Assembly: GCF_001418575.1 (NCBI RefSeq)
Contig: NZ_LIQR01000183.1
Location: forward strand, 1-33,070
DNA from: Peterkaempfera griseoplana
GTDB lineage: Bacteria > Actinomycetota > Actinomycetes > Streptomycetales > Streptomycetaceae
Direction of reading: 5' to 3'
Length of the DNA stretch: 33,070 bases
Below are positions 8,657-17,058 of this stretch, one piece after another (the stretch's first letter is position 1; every line of letters begins with the position of its first letter). The notes under the pieces were generated by a model that saw only the letters and a program-made list of their open reading frames with translations, was not told where the DNA came from and ran no database searches. The translations under genes and the position numbers were made by a program.

Positions 8657-9109
8657 GGCGACCCCCTGGTCGCGGAGAGAGTGGCAGATACCGCCCGCGG
8701 GCCTCACTCGTCACGGAGCCGGGCCGAGTGGCCTGCTCCCGTTTGGTGGCCCGGAGGCGACCCCCGACGGAGTGGCTTGGAGTGGCTGGGTCCGGCCGCC
8801 GTACGGCGACCCCCTGCCCTCACCACCAGCCTAGGTCGGGGGTGTCCACCCGTCGACCGGGGAGGCTCCGGGCGACGTCAACGGCTCGGACAGCAAGGCC
8901 AGTTCACCGTCCGGTGGCTTGCCGCCCCTGCCCCCGGGCCAGGACGGCGGACACCGGAACCCGGTGCCGGACCCGGCCCCCGGCGGCCGGCAGCTGCGCA
9001 GCACGAGCCGCCGCTCCGGGCCTGCGGACCCCTGCGGTGGGGATCGGGCAGGCACGGGCGACGTCCTCCGGGCGGAGTCGGCCCACTCGCGTTACCCTGC
9101 GTGTTTTCC
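8657..9109. other. Intergenic region upstream of the CAP gene, with GAGTGGC copies
   Basis: 453 bp between the kinase stop and the CAP start, both minus strand. The heptamer GAGTGGC occurs four times in the same orientation (8679-8685, 8726-8732, 8770-8776, 8780-8786), the last two exactly 10 bp apart. I see no coding region and no strong terminator after the kinase, only a short 6-bp stem at 8952-8966. Confidence 0.5.
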
Positions 9110-11335
9110 TCATGAAGTGGGGCGGCGGCTTCGAGGCCGCTTCCATCGGCTGTTTCCGCGGACCGCGTCAGCCGACGCACCGGGTGCCGCCGCCCCGTTG
9201 GCGACGAGCTCTTCGCGGTCAACACCAAGGGCGTCTGCTTCACGGGGCGCCGGGAGGGTGAGGACGAACACCGATCCGCGGCCGGGCTCGCTGGTGGCGG
9301 CGACCGAACCGCCGTGCGCCTCGACCAGTTTCCGGACGATGGACAGGCCCAGACCGCTGCCGCCGGTCTGCCGGTTGCGGGACTTCTCGGCCCGCCAGAA
9401 GCGGTCGAAGACCCGCTGCAGATCGTCGGGCGCGATACCCGACCCGGTGTCGGCCACCTCGATCACCGCTCTGTCCTCCGCACGGTGGGCACGCAGGGTG
9501 ACGGTCCCGCCGGGCGGGGTGTGCCGGACCGCGTTGGACACCAGGTTGCCGATCGCCTGCCGCAGCCGCACCGGGTCGGCGTCCACCGCCGGCTGCCGCT
9601 CGGCCGCGGTCAGCAGGGTGACTCCCGCCGCGTCCGCGTTGCCGCGGTGCGCGGTGGCGACCTGCTCCACCAGGTCGGCGACCTCCACCTGCTCGATGTG
9701 CAGCCTCAGCTCGCCCGCGTCGGCCGCGGACAGGTCGCGCAGGTCGTCGATGACATGCTGGAGCAGCACCGCCTCGTCGAGCAGCGAACCCACCAGGTCC
9801 CGGTCGGGGACGACCAGGCCGTCCTCGGCGGCCTCCAGCCAGCCGCGGATGTTCGCCAGCGGGGAGCGCAACTCGTGGGCCACGTCACTGACCATCGCCT
9901 TGCGCAGTTCCTCCGACTGCTCCCGCTGCTCCGACATGGTGTTGAAGGCGGCAGCCACGCCGCCGATCTCGTCGCCCGCCCGCACCTTCACCCGGGCGGT
10001 GAGATCGCCGTCGGTCATCCGCCGGGCCGCCTGGGCCAGGGCCCGCAGCGGGCGGACCATCCGGGTGCCGACGAGCACCGTGACGGCCACGGTGAGCAGC
10101 AGCACCAGGCCGGTGACCTCCACGATCCTGGCCCGGTTACCGGGCGAGAGGTCCAGGAAGGTGGTGGGCGCCCCACCGGGGCTGCTCACGAAGAGCAGAG
10201 CCGGCGGCGCTACGTAGGGGGCGAGCTGCTCGCGGCGGGCGGTCTCGACGCAGGAGCCCACGGCTGCGGTCTGCTGTGCACCGGGCGCGGTTGCGGGCTG
10301 GTCGGACGTCCCGCTGCGGGCGGCGTCCTGCCAGTCCCAGCTCAAGTCGGGGTTCAGGCGCACAGGTGGCACATGACGCCGGGCGAGGCAGGTGTCGACC
10401 AGCCCGTCGAGCTGGGCGAGGGCCCGGGCCTCGGTGGGAGTCGGAGCGTCGAGAGCGGTGGACGGGCAGTCGGTGGGCAGGTACGCGACGGCGGCCGGCA
10501 GCCGGAGGACGGAGCGGCCGGACCGGGTCTCGACGACCGGGACGCTCAGGTGCAGCCTGTCGCGGTAGCACCCGGCGATCCGCAGGGCGACTGCGTGCAG
10601 TCTGGAGCGCTCCGGCGCGGTCAGCCGGAAGGGGCCGACGGCACGGGAGTCGATGGTGCTCGGCGCGGCGGGGTACGGCCCCCCGCTGGGAAGCAGACAG
10701 CGGGTGTGGGGCGGGCAGCCGGTCGCGCCGGGCCCCACGGGGGCCGGGCTGGATGCGGCGCCGGGCCCCACGGGGGCCGGGCTGGATGCGGCGCCGGGCC
10801 CCACGGGGGCCGGGCTGGATGCGGCGCCGGGCCCCACGGCCGGTGTACCTCCCGACTCCACGGTCTGCCCGGCGGACCCCGCCGGCACGGTGGCGGAGAC
10901 GGCCGGGTCCCCGGCGACCAGCGTGCCGTCCACGGCGAGCGGATCGACGGTCGCGGTCGCCTCGGTGGGCAGGTCGGGTCCGGAACGTTCCGGTGCCGGA
11001 CCGTTCTCCGGGGTGCCGTACCGGAAACCGCCGGAGTCCAGCAGGACGACGCGCTTCTCGTCGGTGACGGTGACCCGGTGGCCGCTTCGGCGGGCGAGAT
11101 CGCGGACGGTCCCGGCCGCGCCCGCCCAGTCGTGGTGGGTGGCGGCGTAGCCGAGGAGGGCGTCGTAGATCTGTGCGTCGTCGGCGAGCGCCTGGCCCCG
11201 CTCGTGCTGGATGCCCACCGCGGTGATGCGCACGGTCAGCCAGGCGGTCGCCGTGATGGAGCAGGCCGAGACGACGGCGGCCAGCGCCATGAGCTTGACC
11301 AGCAGGCTGCGGCGCAGCGGGACGTCACCGCGCAC
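9110..11335 (-). CDS. Sensor histidine kinase (HAMP, HisKA, HATPase) with Cys-rich extracytoplasmic domain
   Basis: 741 residues. The first membrane helix is at about 11-35 and the second at about 404-424, enclosing a large outside domain of about 365 residues. A HAMP linker follows (MVRPLRALAQAARRMTDGDL), then HisKA with His487 in DVAHELRSPLANIRG and an ATPase domain with N-box (GNLVSNAVRHTPPGG), G1 (DTGSGI), F-box (FDRFWRAEKSR) and G2 (GGSGLGLSIV). The outside domain has six Cys (207, 213, 256, 290, 316, 362) and a tandem 11-residue Pro/Ala/Gly repeat at about 167-204. Residues about 240-365 resemble the divergently encoded lipoprotein, with matching Cys order. The GTG start overlaps the regulator stop by 11 bp, so kinase and regulator are co-translated. 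The signal is unknown; the paired cysteines make redox state or a disulfide-stabilised ligand domain plausible. Confidence 0.93.
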   Translation of the reverse strand: MRGDVPLRRSLLVKLMALAAVVSACSITATAWLTVRITAVGIQHERGQALADDAQIYDALLGYAATHHDWAGAAGTVRDLARRSGHRVTVTDEKRVVLLDSGGFRYGTPENGPAPERSGPDLPTEATATVDPLAVDGTLVAGDPAVSATVPAGSAGQTVESGGTPAVGPGAASSPAPVGPGAASSPAPVGPGAASSPAPVGPGATGCPPHTRCLLPSGGPYPAAPSTIDSRAVGPFRLTAPERSRLHAVALRIAGCYRDRLHLSVPVVETRSGRSVLRLPAAVAYLPTDCPSTALDAPTPTEARALAQLDGLVDTCLARRHVPPVRLNPDLSWDWQDAARSGTSDQPATAPGAQQTAAVGSCVETARREQLAPYVAPPALLFVSSPGGAPTTFLDLSPGNRARIVEVTGLVLLLTVAVTVLVGTRMVRPLRALAQAARRMTDGDLTARVKVRAGDEIGGVAAAFNTMSEQREQSEELRKAMVSDVAHELRSPLANIRGWLEAAEDGLVVPDRDLVGSLLDEAVLLQHVIDDLRDLSAADAGELRLHIEQVEVADLVEQVATAHRGNADAAGVTLLTAAERQPAVDADPVRLRQAIGNLVSNAVRHTPPGGTVTLRAHRAEDRAVIEVADTGSGIAPDDLQRVFDRFWRAEKSRNRQTGGSGLGLSIVRKLVEAHGGSVAATSEPGRGSVFVLTLPAPREADALGVDREELVANGAAAPGASADAVRGNSRWKRPRSRRPTS
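10725..10839 (-). repeat. 33-bp in-frame tandem repeat (3.5 copies) in the kinase sensor domain
   Basis: Three identical 33-bp units (10725-10757, 10758-10790, 10791-10823) and a 16-bp partial fourth unit. Each encodes 11 residues of the type PVGPGAASSPA, a flexible Pro/Ala/Gly linker outside the membrane. The absence of any difference between copies points to recent slippage or unequal recombination. Confidence 0.95.
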
Positions 11336-12092
11336 GGTGTGGGCCTGGCTCCGCGGCAGGCGCCCGGGGCGTGGGAGGTTCCGCGGCCAGCTTGTAGCCG
11401 ACGCCGTAGACCGTCACCAGCCGGACCGGGCGCTGCGGGCGCGGCTCGATCTTGCGCCGCAGGTTCATCACATGGACGTCGACCGTGCGGGAGGTGAAGT
11501 ACCGGTCGATGCCGTGCTGCCGCTCGATGATCTGGGCGCGGGTGAAGACCCGCCCCGGCTCGGCCGCCAGCAGGCTCAGCAGGTCGAACTCACCGGGGGT
11601 GCACTCGATCCGGCGCCCCTCCACCGTCACCTCGTGCCGCACCGGGTCGACCGTCAGGGCACCCACCCGGAGCACCGGGTCGGGCGGCGCGGCGGCCGCG
11701 ACGCCGGCGGACGCGGCGGCACCGCTTCGCCGCAGCAGCGTACGGACCCGGGCCATCAGCTCACGCGGGCTGTAGGGCTTGGTCATGTAGTCGTCGGCGC
11801 CCAGGTCGAGGGCGAGCAGCAGATCGTCCTCGGCGGAGCGGGCGGTGAGCACCAGCAGCGGCAGCGCGGCCGTCCCGGTCTCCGCACGGAGCACCCGGCA
11901 GACGTCCAGGCCGTCCACCTTCGGCATCATCACGTCGAGCACCATCAGGTCCGGCGGGCGGCGCCTGGCCTCCTCCAGCGCGGCACGGCCGTCGTGCACG
12001 ACGACCACCCGGTGGCCCTCGTGCTCGAGATAGCGGCGGACCAGTTCCGCCTGCTTGGGGTCGTCCTCCGCGACCAGGACGTGTGCGCACAT
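11325..12092 (-). CDS. OmpR/PhoB-family two-component response regulator
   Basis: 255 residues. The receiver has the acidic pocket EDD (9-11), phospho-acceptor Asp53 in LMVLDVMMP, a switch Thr in LLVLTARS and Lys in YMTKPYSP. An Ala-rich linker leads to a winged-helix DNA-binding domain (about 140-240) containing TPGEFDLLSLLAAEPGRVFT and SRTVDVHVMNLRRKIE, with VYGVGYKL at the end. Such regulators bind direct repeats of about 11-bp period; one lies just upstream (12174-12194). The ATG at 12090-12092 was chosen because the receiver begins at residue 4. It is the first gene of the kinase operon and diverges from the lipoprotein/ABC operon. Confidence 0.95.
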   Translation of the reverse strand: MCAHVLVAEDDPKQAELVRRYLEHEGHRVVVVHDGRAALEEARRRPPDLMVLDVMMPKVDGLDVCRVLRAETGTAALPLLVLTARSAEDDLLLALDLGADDYMTKPYSPRELMARVRTLLRRSGAAASAGVAAAAPPDPVLRVGALTVDPVRHEVTVEGRRIECTPGEFDLLSLLAAEPGRVFTRAQIIERQHGIDRYFTSRTVDVHVMNLRRKIEPRPQRPVRLVTVYGVGYKLAAEPPTPRAPAAEPGPHRAR

Positions 12093-12173
12093 GGCGTCGA
12101 GTCTACGAAGCCGGTCATGCCCCGGCCGTCCGTTGTGACGCGGTCCACTGGCATCACCACGGGAGTCGAACTG

Positions 12174-12209
12174 CTTCCTGACAACTTCCTGACAGTCCCT
12201 GCCTAGCGT
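12174..12209 (+). promoter_or_regulatory. Direct repeat of 11-bp period with downstream -10-like element (candidate OmpR-type box)
   Basis: CTTCCTGACA occurs twice in exact form at 12174-12183 and 12185-12194, an 11-bp repeat period that fits two regulator subunits on one face of the helix. TAGCGT at 12204-12209 could be a -10 element; the matching -35 position would then fall inside the repeat, as at class II activated promoters. Transcription from it would start very close to the lipoprotein ATG at 12218. The operator role is inferred from family knowledge and position. Confidence 0.6.
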
Positions 12210-12217
12210 CCTGGCGC

Positions 12218-12928
12218 ATGACGCACCACATCCTCCGACCGGGCGGCACCAGTACCGCGGCCGGGGCCCGGGCCAGGGCGCTGCACCTGGCCGCCCCCGC
12301 GGTCCTCTGCATGCTCGCCCTCCCCCTCGTGTCCGGCTGCGGTAAGAGCGAGACACGGGCGACGCCCAGCGTCGCCTCGCTGCCCACCTCGCAGACCACC
12401 TCGCAGACGACCTCGGATGCGGCCGGCACGTCCGGCACCCCGAGTGACCCCGCCAAGACCCCGTCGTCCCCGGACGCGGGACCGGCGGACGGCGACACCT
12501 CCCGGCGTCCCCAGGAGCGGCTGGATGACACCCCCGAGGAGCGGGCAGCCCTGATCCACGCCTGGGACCAGTGCCTGGTGGACCACGGTGCCCACTGGAC
12601 CACCACGCGGCCCGGAGTGGCGGGCGCACCCGCGACCGTCGCCGACCCCATACCGCCCGCCGCATCCTCCGCGTGCAAGAACAAGCTCCCCCTGATGCCG
12701 CCCGAACTGGATCCCGCGCTCAACCCGCACTACCGCGACGACATGCTCGCCAATATCAAGTGCCTGCGCGCCCACGGCGTCATGGTGCACCTGACCTCGG
12801 ACACCAGTGTCAACGCGAACGGCCTGAGCTGGACCTACGACAGCAGCGACACCCCGCTCCCGCCCAACCAGGGCCAGATCGAGGACAAGTGCCAGATGGA
12901 AGCCTTCGGCGGCGGAAAGGGACAGTAG
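12218..12928 (+). CDS. Lipoprotein with a four-cysteine domain
   Basis: 236 residues. A lipoprotein signal (hydrophobic run 24-39) ends in the lipobox LVSGC with lipidated Cys41, so the protein is anchored to the outer face of the membrane. A Ser/Thr/Pro-rich spacer (42-105) leads to a domain with Cys119, Cys153, Cys182 and Cys225. This domain resembles the outside domain of the divergent sensor kinase: the first two Cys are 34 residues apart in both, CL.. follows the third Cys in both, and LSW appears between the third and fourth. It is the first gene of the adaptor/ABC operon. The ligand is unknown; co-sensing, titration of the signal or delivery to the transporter would all fit. Confidence 0.85.
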   Translation: MTHHILRPGGTSTAAGARARALHLAAPAVLCMLALPLVSGCGKSETRATPSVASLPTSQTTSQTTSDAAGTSGTPSDPAKTPSSPDAGPADGDTSRRPQERLDDTPEERAALIHAWDQCLVDHGAHWTTTRPGVAGAPATVADPIPPAASSACKNKLPLMPPELDPALNPHYRDDMLANIKCLRAHGVMVHLTSDTSVNANGLSWTYDSSDTPLPPNQGQIEDKCQMEAFGGGKGQ

Positions 12929-12931
12929 CCC

Positions 12932-14185
12932 GTGTCCGACAGCACCAGCAGGCACCGGAGCGGCAAGCGCCGGGGCGGCGAGGCCGTGGGCGGCCCGGTC
13001 GTCGACGGTGAGGCCCTCGCGATCGGCACCGCCGGTGTGACGGGCGCCCTTGCCCCGGGAGCCGCTGAATTCCGGACCGGCGCCCGTCGCGGCCGCAGGC
13101 TCGCGGCGCTGGTCGTGGCGCTCGTCGCCGTCGGCGGCATCACCGCCGGCGCCGTCGCCTTCAAACAGCACGCCCATCACCCCGCCGGCGTCCCCACCAG
13201 CGCTGCCAAGGTCGGTGTCGCCACGGTCACCAGGACCGACCTGTCCGACAGCCGCGCGGTGCAGGGCACCCTCGGCTACGGCACGCCGACCCAGGTCACC
13301 GGGCGCGGTAGCGGGGTCCTCACCGGCCTGGCCGCCATCGACACGACGGTCACCCGCGGTCACCCGCTCTACCGGAGCAACGACCAGCCGGTCATGGTCT
13401 TCTACGGCCGCACCCCCCTCTTCCGCACCCTGAAGTCCCCGACCGCCAAGAACCCGCCGATGCGCGGCTCGGACATCTCCGTGGTCGTGGAGAACCTCGT
13501 GGCCCTCGGCTACGACATCGGCTACCAGCCCGCCGACGACGACGGCCGGGGCGCCACGTACACCGCCTCCCTCGCGGCCGCGGTCAAGCGCTGGCAGGGC
13601 AACACCGGTATGACACCCACCGGCACCCTCGGCATCGACCAGATCGTCGTGCTGCCGGGCGCGGTACGGGTCAGCTCGGTCCAGGCGCAGCTGGGCGACC
13701 CGGTGGCCAAGCCCCTGCTGTCCGTCACGGCCACCGGCAAGAGGGTCACCGTGCCGGTCGAGGCGGGCGACACGCAGGGCATCACGGTCGGCGCCAAGGT
13801 GACGATCACCCTGCCAGACGCCCGGACCGTACCCGGCAAGATCACCTCGGTCGGCCGGAGCGTGCAGAGCGGCGGCGCCGGCCAGGAGGCGCCGGGCGGA
13901 CAGGACGCGCCCCCGACCCTCAATGTGTCCATCGCCCCGCTGCATCCCGCGGACGTGGCGAAGCTCGACTCGGCGCCGGTCCAGGTGCTGTTCACCACCA
14001 GCACCCGCAAGGGCGTGCTGGCGGTGCCGGTGACCGCCCTGGTCGCCCTCCGCCAGGGCGGCTACGCGCTCCAGCGCACCGACGGGACGCTGGTCGCCGT
14101 GACCACCGGGCTGTTCGCCAACGGCCAGGTCGAGGTGAGTGGTGCCGGGGTGACCGCGGGTCTGCGCGTGGAGACCGCCTCATGA
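12932..14185 (+). CDS. Membrane-fusion (HlyD/MacA-like) adaptor with peptidoglycan-binding-like segment
   Basis: 417 residues. A charged cytoplasmic N-terminus (1-55) is followed by one membrane helix (about 57-77), so most of the protein is outside. Residues 95-160 form a beta-rich segment with the adaptor-type GTLGYG...GSGVLTGL pattern. About 181-240 resembles a PG_binding_1 module ([30 protein letters not shown]). C-terminal beta-barrel segments follow ([32 protein letters not shown]). In Gram-positive bacteria such adaptors work with MacB-like ABC permeases. The GTG at 12932 begins 3 bp after the lipoprotein stop, preceded by a GGAAAGGGA ribosome site, and the gene overlaps the ATPase gene by 4 bp. 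Confidence 0.88.
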   Translation: MSDSTSRHRSGKRRGGEAVGGPVVDGEALAIGTAGVTGALAPGAAEFRTGARRGRRLAALVVALVAVGGITAGAVAFKQHAHHPAGVPTSAAKVGVATVTRTDLSDSRAVQGTLGYGTPTQVTGRGSGVLTGLAAIDTTVTRGHPLYRSNDQPVMVFYGRTPLFRTLKSPTAKNPPMRGSDISVVVENLVALGYDIGYQPADDDGRGATYTASLAAAVKRWQGNTGMTPTGTLGIDQIVVLPGAVRVSSVQAQLGDPVAKPLLSVTATGKRVTVPVEAGDTQGITVGAKVTITLPDARTVPGKITSVGRSVQSGGAGQEAPGGQDAPPTLNVSIAPLHPADVAKLDSAPVQVLFTTSTRKGVLAVPVTALVALRQGGYALQRTDGTLVAVTTGLFANGQVEVSGAGVTAGLRVETAS

Positions 14186-14979
14186 CCGGCTTCGCCGTCC
14201 GCCCCGAGGGGCGGTCCGGGCAGGCCCCGACCGGGCCGACGACGTCCGACCCGGTGTCCGCCGGACCGTCGTCGGTCCGGCCCTCGGGGCGGGTGTCGTC
14301 CGGGCCGGTGTTGCGCGTACGTGAGGCCACCAAGTCGTACCCGGGCGGGGTCGTCGCGCTCGCCCAGGTGTCGCTCACCATCGACGAGGGCGAACTCCTC
14401 GCGATCCTCGGACCGTCCGGCTCCGGCAAGTCCACCCTGCTGAACATCATGGGCACCCTCGACCTGCCCACGACCGGCACCGTGGAGGTCGCCGGCCAGG
14501 ACGTGGCGGGCCTGTCCGACCGGCGTCTGTCGGTGCTGCGCGGACGCTGGCTCGGCTTCGTGTTCCAGCACTTCCACCTCACCGACGGGCTGAGCGCCGC
14601 GGAGAACGTCGCCACCGGCCTGCTCTACGCGGGCGTGCCGCGCCGCCGCCGGCTACCGATGGCCCGCGAGGCGCTCGGCCGGGTCGGCATGGGCCACCGG
14701 GTCGGCCACCTGCCGCACCAGCTCTCCGGAGGCGAACGGCAGCGTGTCGCCATCGCCCGCGCCCTGGTCAACTCCCCCGCCCTGGTGCTGGCGGACGAAC
14801 CGACCGGCGCACTGGACAGCGTCAACGGGCAGGCCGTGCTCGATCTGCTCACCCAGCTGAACGAGGAGGGCACCACCATCGCGGTCATCACCCACGACCG
14901 GGACATCGCGGCCCGGCTGCCCCGTCAGGTGGAGCTGCGGGACGGACGCATCGTCAGGGACACAGAGGTGTCCCGATGA
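14182..14979 (+). CDS. ABC transporter ATP-binding protein, MacB/LolD-like
   Basis: 265 residues. Motifs: Walker A GPSGSGKS (77-84), Q-loop [12 protein letters not shown], signature [15 protein letters not shown], Walker [14 protein letters not shown] and H-loop AVITHDRD. The first 43 residues are a Pro/Ser/Gly-rich extension not usual in the family; the conserved domain begins at [14 protein letters not shown]. The ATG overlaps the adaptor stop (ATGA). If translation really starts here the extension is cytoplasmic and disordered; no better internal ribosome site is obvious. Just after the start codon the mRNA contains a 7-bp inverted repeat (14199-14214). Confidence 0.93.
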   Translation: MTGFAVRPEGRSGQAPTGPTTSDPVSAGPSSVRPSGRVSSGPVLRVREATKSYPGGVVALAQVSLTIDEGELLAILGPSGSGKSTLLNIMGTLDLPTTGTVEVAGQDVAGLSDRRLSVLRGRWLGFVFQHFHLTDGLSAAENVATGLLYAGVPRRRRLPMAREALGRVGMGHRVGHLPHQLSGGERQRVAIARALVNSPALVLADEPTGALDSVNGQAVLDLLTQLNEEGTTIAVITHDRDIAARLPRQVELRDGRIVRDTEVSR

Positions 14980-16202
14980 CTGCCGCCACGCCCGCGCACC
15001 CGCACGCCCGCCGGGCCGTACGGCTCTCCCCCGGCGACATCCTGCGCCTCGGCCTGATCGGGGTCCGGGTCCGCAAGCTGCGGGCCGCGCTCTCTGCGCT
15101 GGGCATCTCCATCGGTATCGCCACCATGATCGTGGTCACCGGAATCCCGGCCTCCAGCAAGCAGGCGCTGCTGACCCAGCTCACGGCGCTGGGCACCAAC
15201 ATGCTCCAGGCACAGGCGCAGCCCAACCAGAACCCGCCGGTGCTTCTCCCGCCGAGCGCCGACGCGATGGCCGCCAGGATCGGCCCGGTCACCGACACCG
15301 GTGCGGTCGCCAACACCCACCGGACCGTGCAGCGCAACGACCACTCCGATCCGAGCGACAGTGTCGGCATCAGCGTGCTGGCCGTCCGCGACGGCCTGCT
15401 GTCCGCGGTCAACGGCTCGGTGCACACCGGGCGCTTCCTCACCCCGGCCACCGACCGCTTCCCGACCGTCGTGCTCGGCCACCAGGCCGCCTCCTGGCTG
15501 GGTTTCCGGCAGTTGGTGCCCGGTCAGCCGGCGCCGCAGGTATACATCGACAACCGGTGGTTCACCGTGATCGGCATCCTCAATCCCATGCCGCTCACCC
15601 CCGACCTGGAGCAGTCGGTGATGGTCGGCTGGTCGGCGGCCACCACGTACCTGCACTTCGACGGGCACCCGACGGTGGTCTACCTGAAGGCTTCGGAGAA
15701 TGCTCTGGAGGATGTGCGGGCGGTGCTGCCTGCCACGCTCTACCCGCAGTTGCCGGGCCTGATCCAGGTGAGCCGTCCGTCGGACGCGCTGGCCGCCAAG
15801 AGGGCCACGGAACAGACCTTCTCCGGTCTGTTCATCGGCCTGGCCGGTGTGGCGCTGCTGGTCGGCGGAATCGGCGTCGCCAATACGATGATCATCTCTG
15901 TGCTGGAGCGCCGCCGTGAGATCGGCCTGCGCCGGGCCCTGGGCGCCAACCGGGGCCAGATCCGGGGCCAGTTCCTCACCGAGGCGGTGGTCCTGTCCAC
16001 CCTCGGCGGGGTCGCCGGCGCCGTGATCGGCTCCCTCGGCGTGCTCGGGTACGCGACCTTCCAGGGCTGGCCGCCCGTCATCCCGCCCGCCTCGGTGGCC
16101 GAGGGGATCGGCGGCGCCCTCCTGGTCGGAGTCGTCGCAGGCGTCTACCCGTCGATCCGCGCGGCGCGGCTCACCCCGACCGAAGCGCTGGCCTCCACAT
16201 AG
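14976..16202 (+). CDS. ABC transporter permease, MacB/FtsX-like
   Basis: 408 residues with the standard MacB layout: one N-terminal membrane helix (about 36-57, [19 protein letters not shown]), a periplasmic-type core domain on the outside (about 60-275), then the FtsX domain with three helices ([50 protein letters not shown]) and the coupling motif [19 protein letters not shown]. The ATG overlaps the ATPase stop (ATGA). With the adaptor and ATPase it should form a tripartite efflux or extrusion machine for an envelope-active molecule. The gene ends exactly where the 89-bp att-like repeat begins. Confidence 0.93.
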   Translation: MTAATPAHPHARRAVRLSPGDILRLGLIGVRVRKLRAALSALGISIGIATMIVVTGIPASSKQALLTQLTALGTNMLQAQAQPNQNPPVLLPPSADAMAARIGPVTDTGAVANTHRTVQRNDHSDPSDSVGISVLAVRDGLLSAVNGSVHTGRFLTPATDRFPTVVLGHQAASWLGFRQLVPGQPAPQVYIDNRWFTVIGILNPMPLTPDLEQSVMVGWSAATTYLHFDGHPTVVYLKASENALEDVRAVLPATLYPQLPGLIQVSRPSDALAAKRATEQTFSGLFIGLAGVALLVGGIGVANTMIISVLERRREIGLRRALGANRGQIRGQFLTEAVVLSTLGGVAGAVIGSLGVLGYATFQGWPPVIPPASVAEGIGGALLVGVVAGVYPSIRAARLTPTEALAST

Positions 16203-16290
16203 CCCGCACACGGCGTCCCCGACGCGTCCAGTGACGACAAAAGCCCAGGTCAGCGCATCGCTGACCTGGGCTGTCGCGGAGCCGCCCAAG
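16202..16290 (+). repeat. Left copy of an 89-bp att-like direct repeat
   Basis: About 90% identical to 18163-18252. It contains the last codons and stop of an integrase-like frame, a hairpin pairing 16242-16255 with 16259-16272 (14 bp) and a fragment matching the tRNA-Thr 3' edge (GAGCCGCCCAAG against GAGCCGCCTAAG). The T-run of the hairpin reads on the minus strand, as it does beside the intact tRNA. It probably also terminates the upstream ABC operon. The best explanation is a relic attachment site. Confidence 0.8.
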
Positions 16291-16482
16291 TGGGGCGTCC
16301 CGCGGCACGGCCGCCGACAACGACCCAGGCAAGCCCGCCGTCTCCCTCGCGCGGTGAAGGCCTTCCTGGCCGCTCGCAAACAATTGGGGGCCGACCGCCC
16401 GGTCATGGCGCACCGGCCAAGGTTTGACGGAAGCGTGTTGAAAGAATCCGGCCGCTGCCGGACAGGACAGGTTGTGAAATCC

Positions 16483-17058
16483 ATGACGGAACAGGAGACG
16501 CGCAGGACCAGGCAGGCGCGCTTCGAGGGACTGGCGCAGGTGGTGGCGGAACCGCTGCACCGGTATCTGGTGCGACGGACGAACCCCGACATGGCCGAGG
16601 ACATCCTGTCGGAGACGATGCTGGTGCTGTGGCGCCGCATCGACGATGTGCCCGGCCCCCATGCCGGTCCCACGCCCGATCCCGATGACGTGCTGCCGTG
16701 GTGCTACGGAGTGGCGCGGGGCTGCTTGGCCAATGCCCGCCGCGCTGACGGACGCAGGCACCGCCTGGTGGAGCTGCTGATCCGGACACAGCAGCACCCC
16801 GCGACAACGGCCGCCGATCACAGCGACCTGCACGCCGCGCTCGATGGCCTTGGTGAACTGGACCGCGAGATGGTTCGACTGTGGGCGTGGGAAGGCCTGG
16901 CGCCGCGTCAGATCGCGGAAGTGACCGGGCTCACCTCCAACGCAGTGAGCATCCGGCTCCACCGGGCGAAGAAGAAACTCGGCGCACGGCTGCAGCCGAT
17001 GCGAAAGAACACCGACCGGACTGGACACAAGCCGGATGAAGAAAGGAGCAGTCAGTGA
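16483..17058 (+). CDS. ECF-like sigma-70 family RNA polymerase sigma factor
   Basis: 191 residues from this start. Region 2 is recognisable in YLVRRTNPDMAEDILSETM followed by LVLWRRI and the DVLPWCYGVARGCLANARR helix. Region 4 is ELDREMVRLWAWEGLAPRQI followed by AEVTGLTSNAVSIRLHRAKKKL. ECF factors direct RNA polymerase to stress or envelope promoters and are usually held by a membrane anti-sigma factor encoded next to them; the following overlapping gene fits that place. The ATG at 16483 sits about 11 nt after AGG; a GTG three codons upstream (16474) has AGGA at 6 nt and is equally possible. The gene lies inside the repeat-bounded segment next to the integrase remnant. Confidence 0.87.
   Translation: MTEQETRRTRQARFEGLAQVVAEPLHRYLVRRTNPDMAEDILSETMLVLWRRIDDVPGPHAGPTPDPDDVLPWCYGVARGCLANARRADGRRHRLVELLIRTQQHPATTAADHSDLHAALDGLGELDREMVRLWAWEGLAPRQIAEVTGLTSNAVSIRLHRAKKKLGARLQPMRKNTDRTGHKPDEERSSQ

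Noticed and set aside
8657-8830. Possible cyclic-di-AMP riboswitch before the CAP gene
   Set aside because: Such riboswitches precede many actinobacterial wall-hydrolase genes, but I could not find the conserved core or a matching fold here.
8952-8966. Terminator after the second sensor kinase
   Set aside because: The 6-bp stem with a 3-nt loop lies about 145 bp beyond the stop and is no stronger than chance stems in this GC-rich region.
10725-10839. Possible CRISPR array
   Set aside because: The 33-bp copies are directly adjacent with no spacers and stay in the kinase reading frame.
12203-13945. Open frame antisense to the lipoprotein and adaptor
   Set aside because: The sense strand carries a lipobox, a ribosome site and coupled genes; the antisense product lacks any domain pattern.
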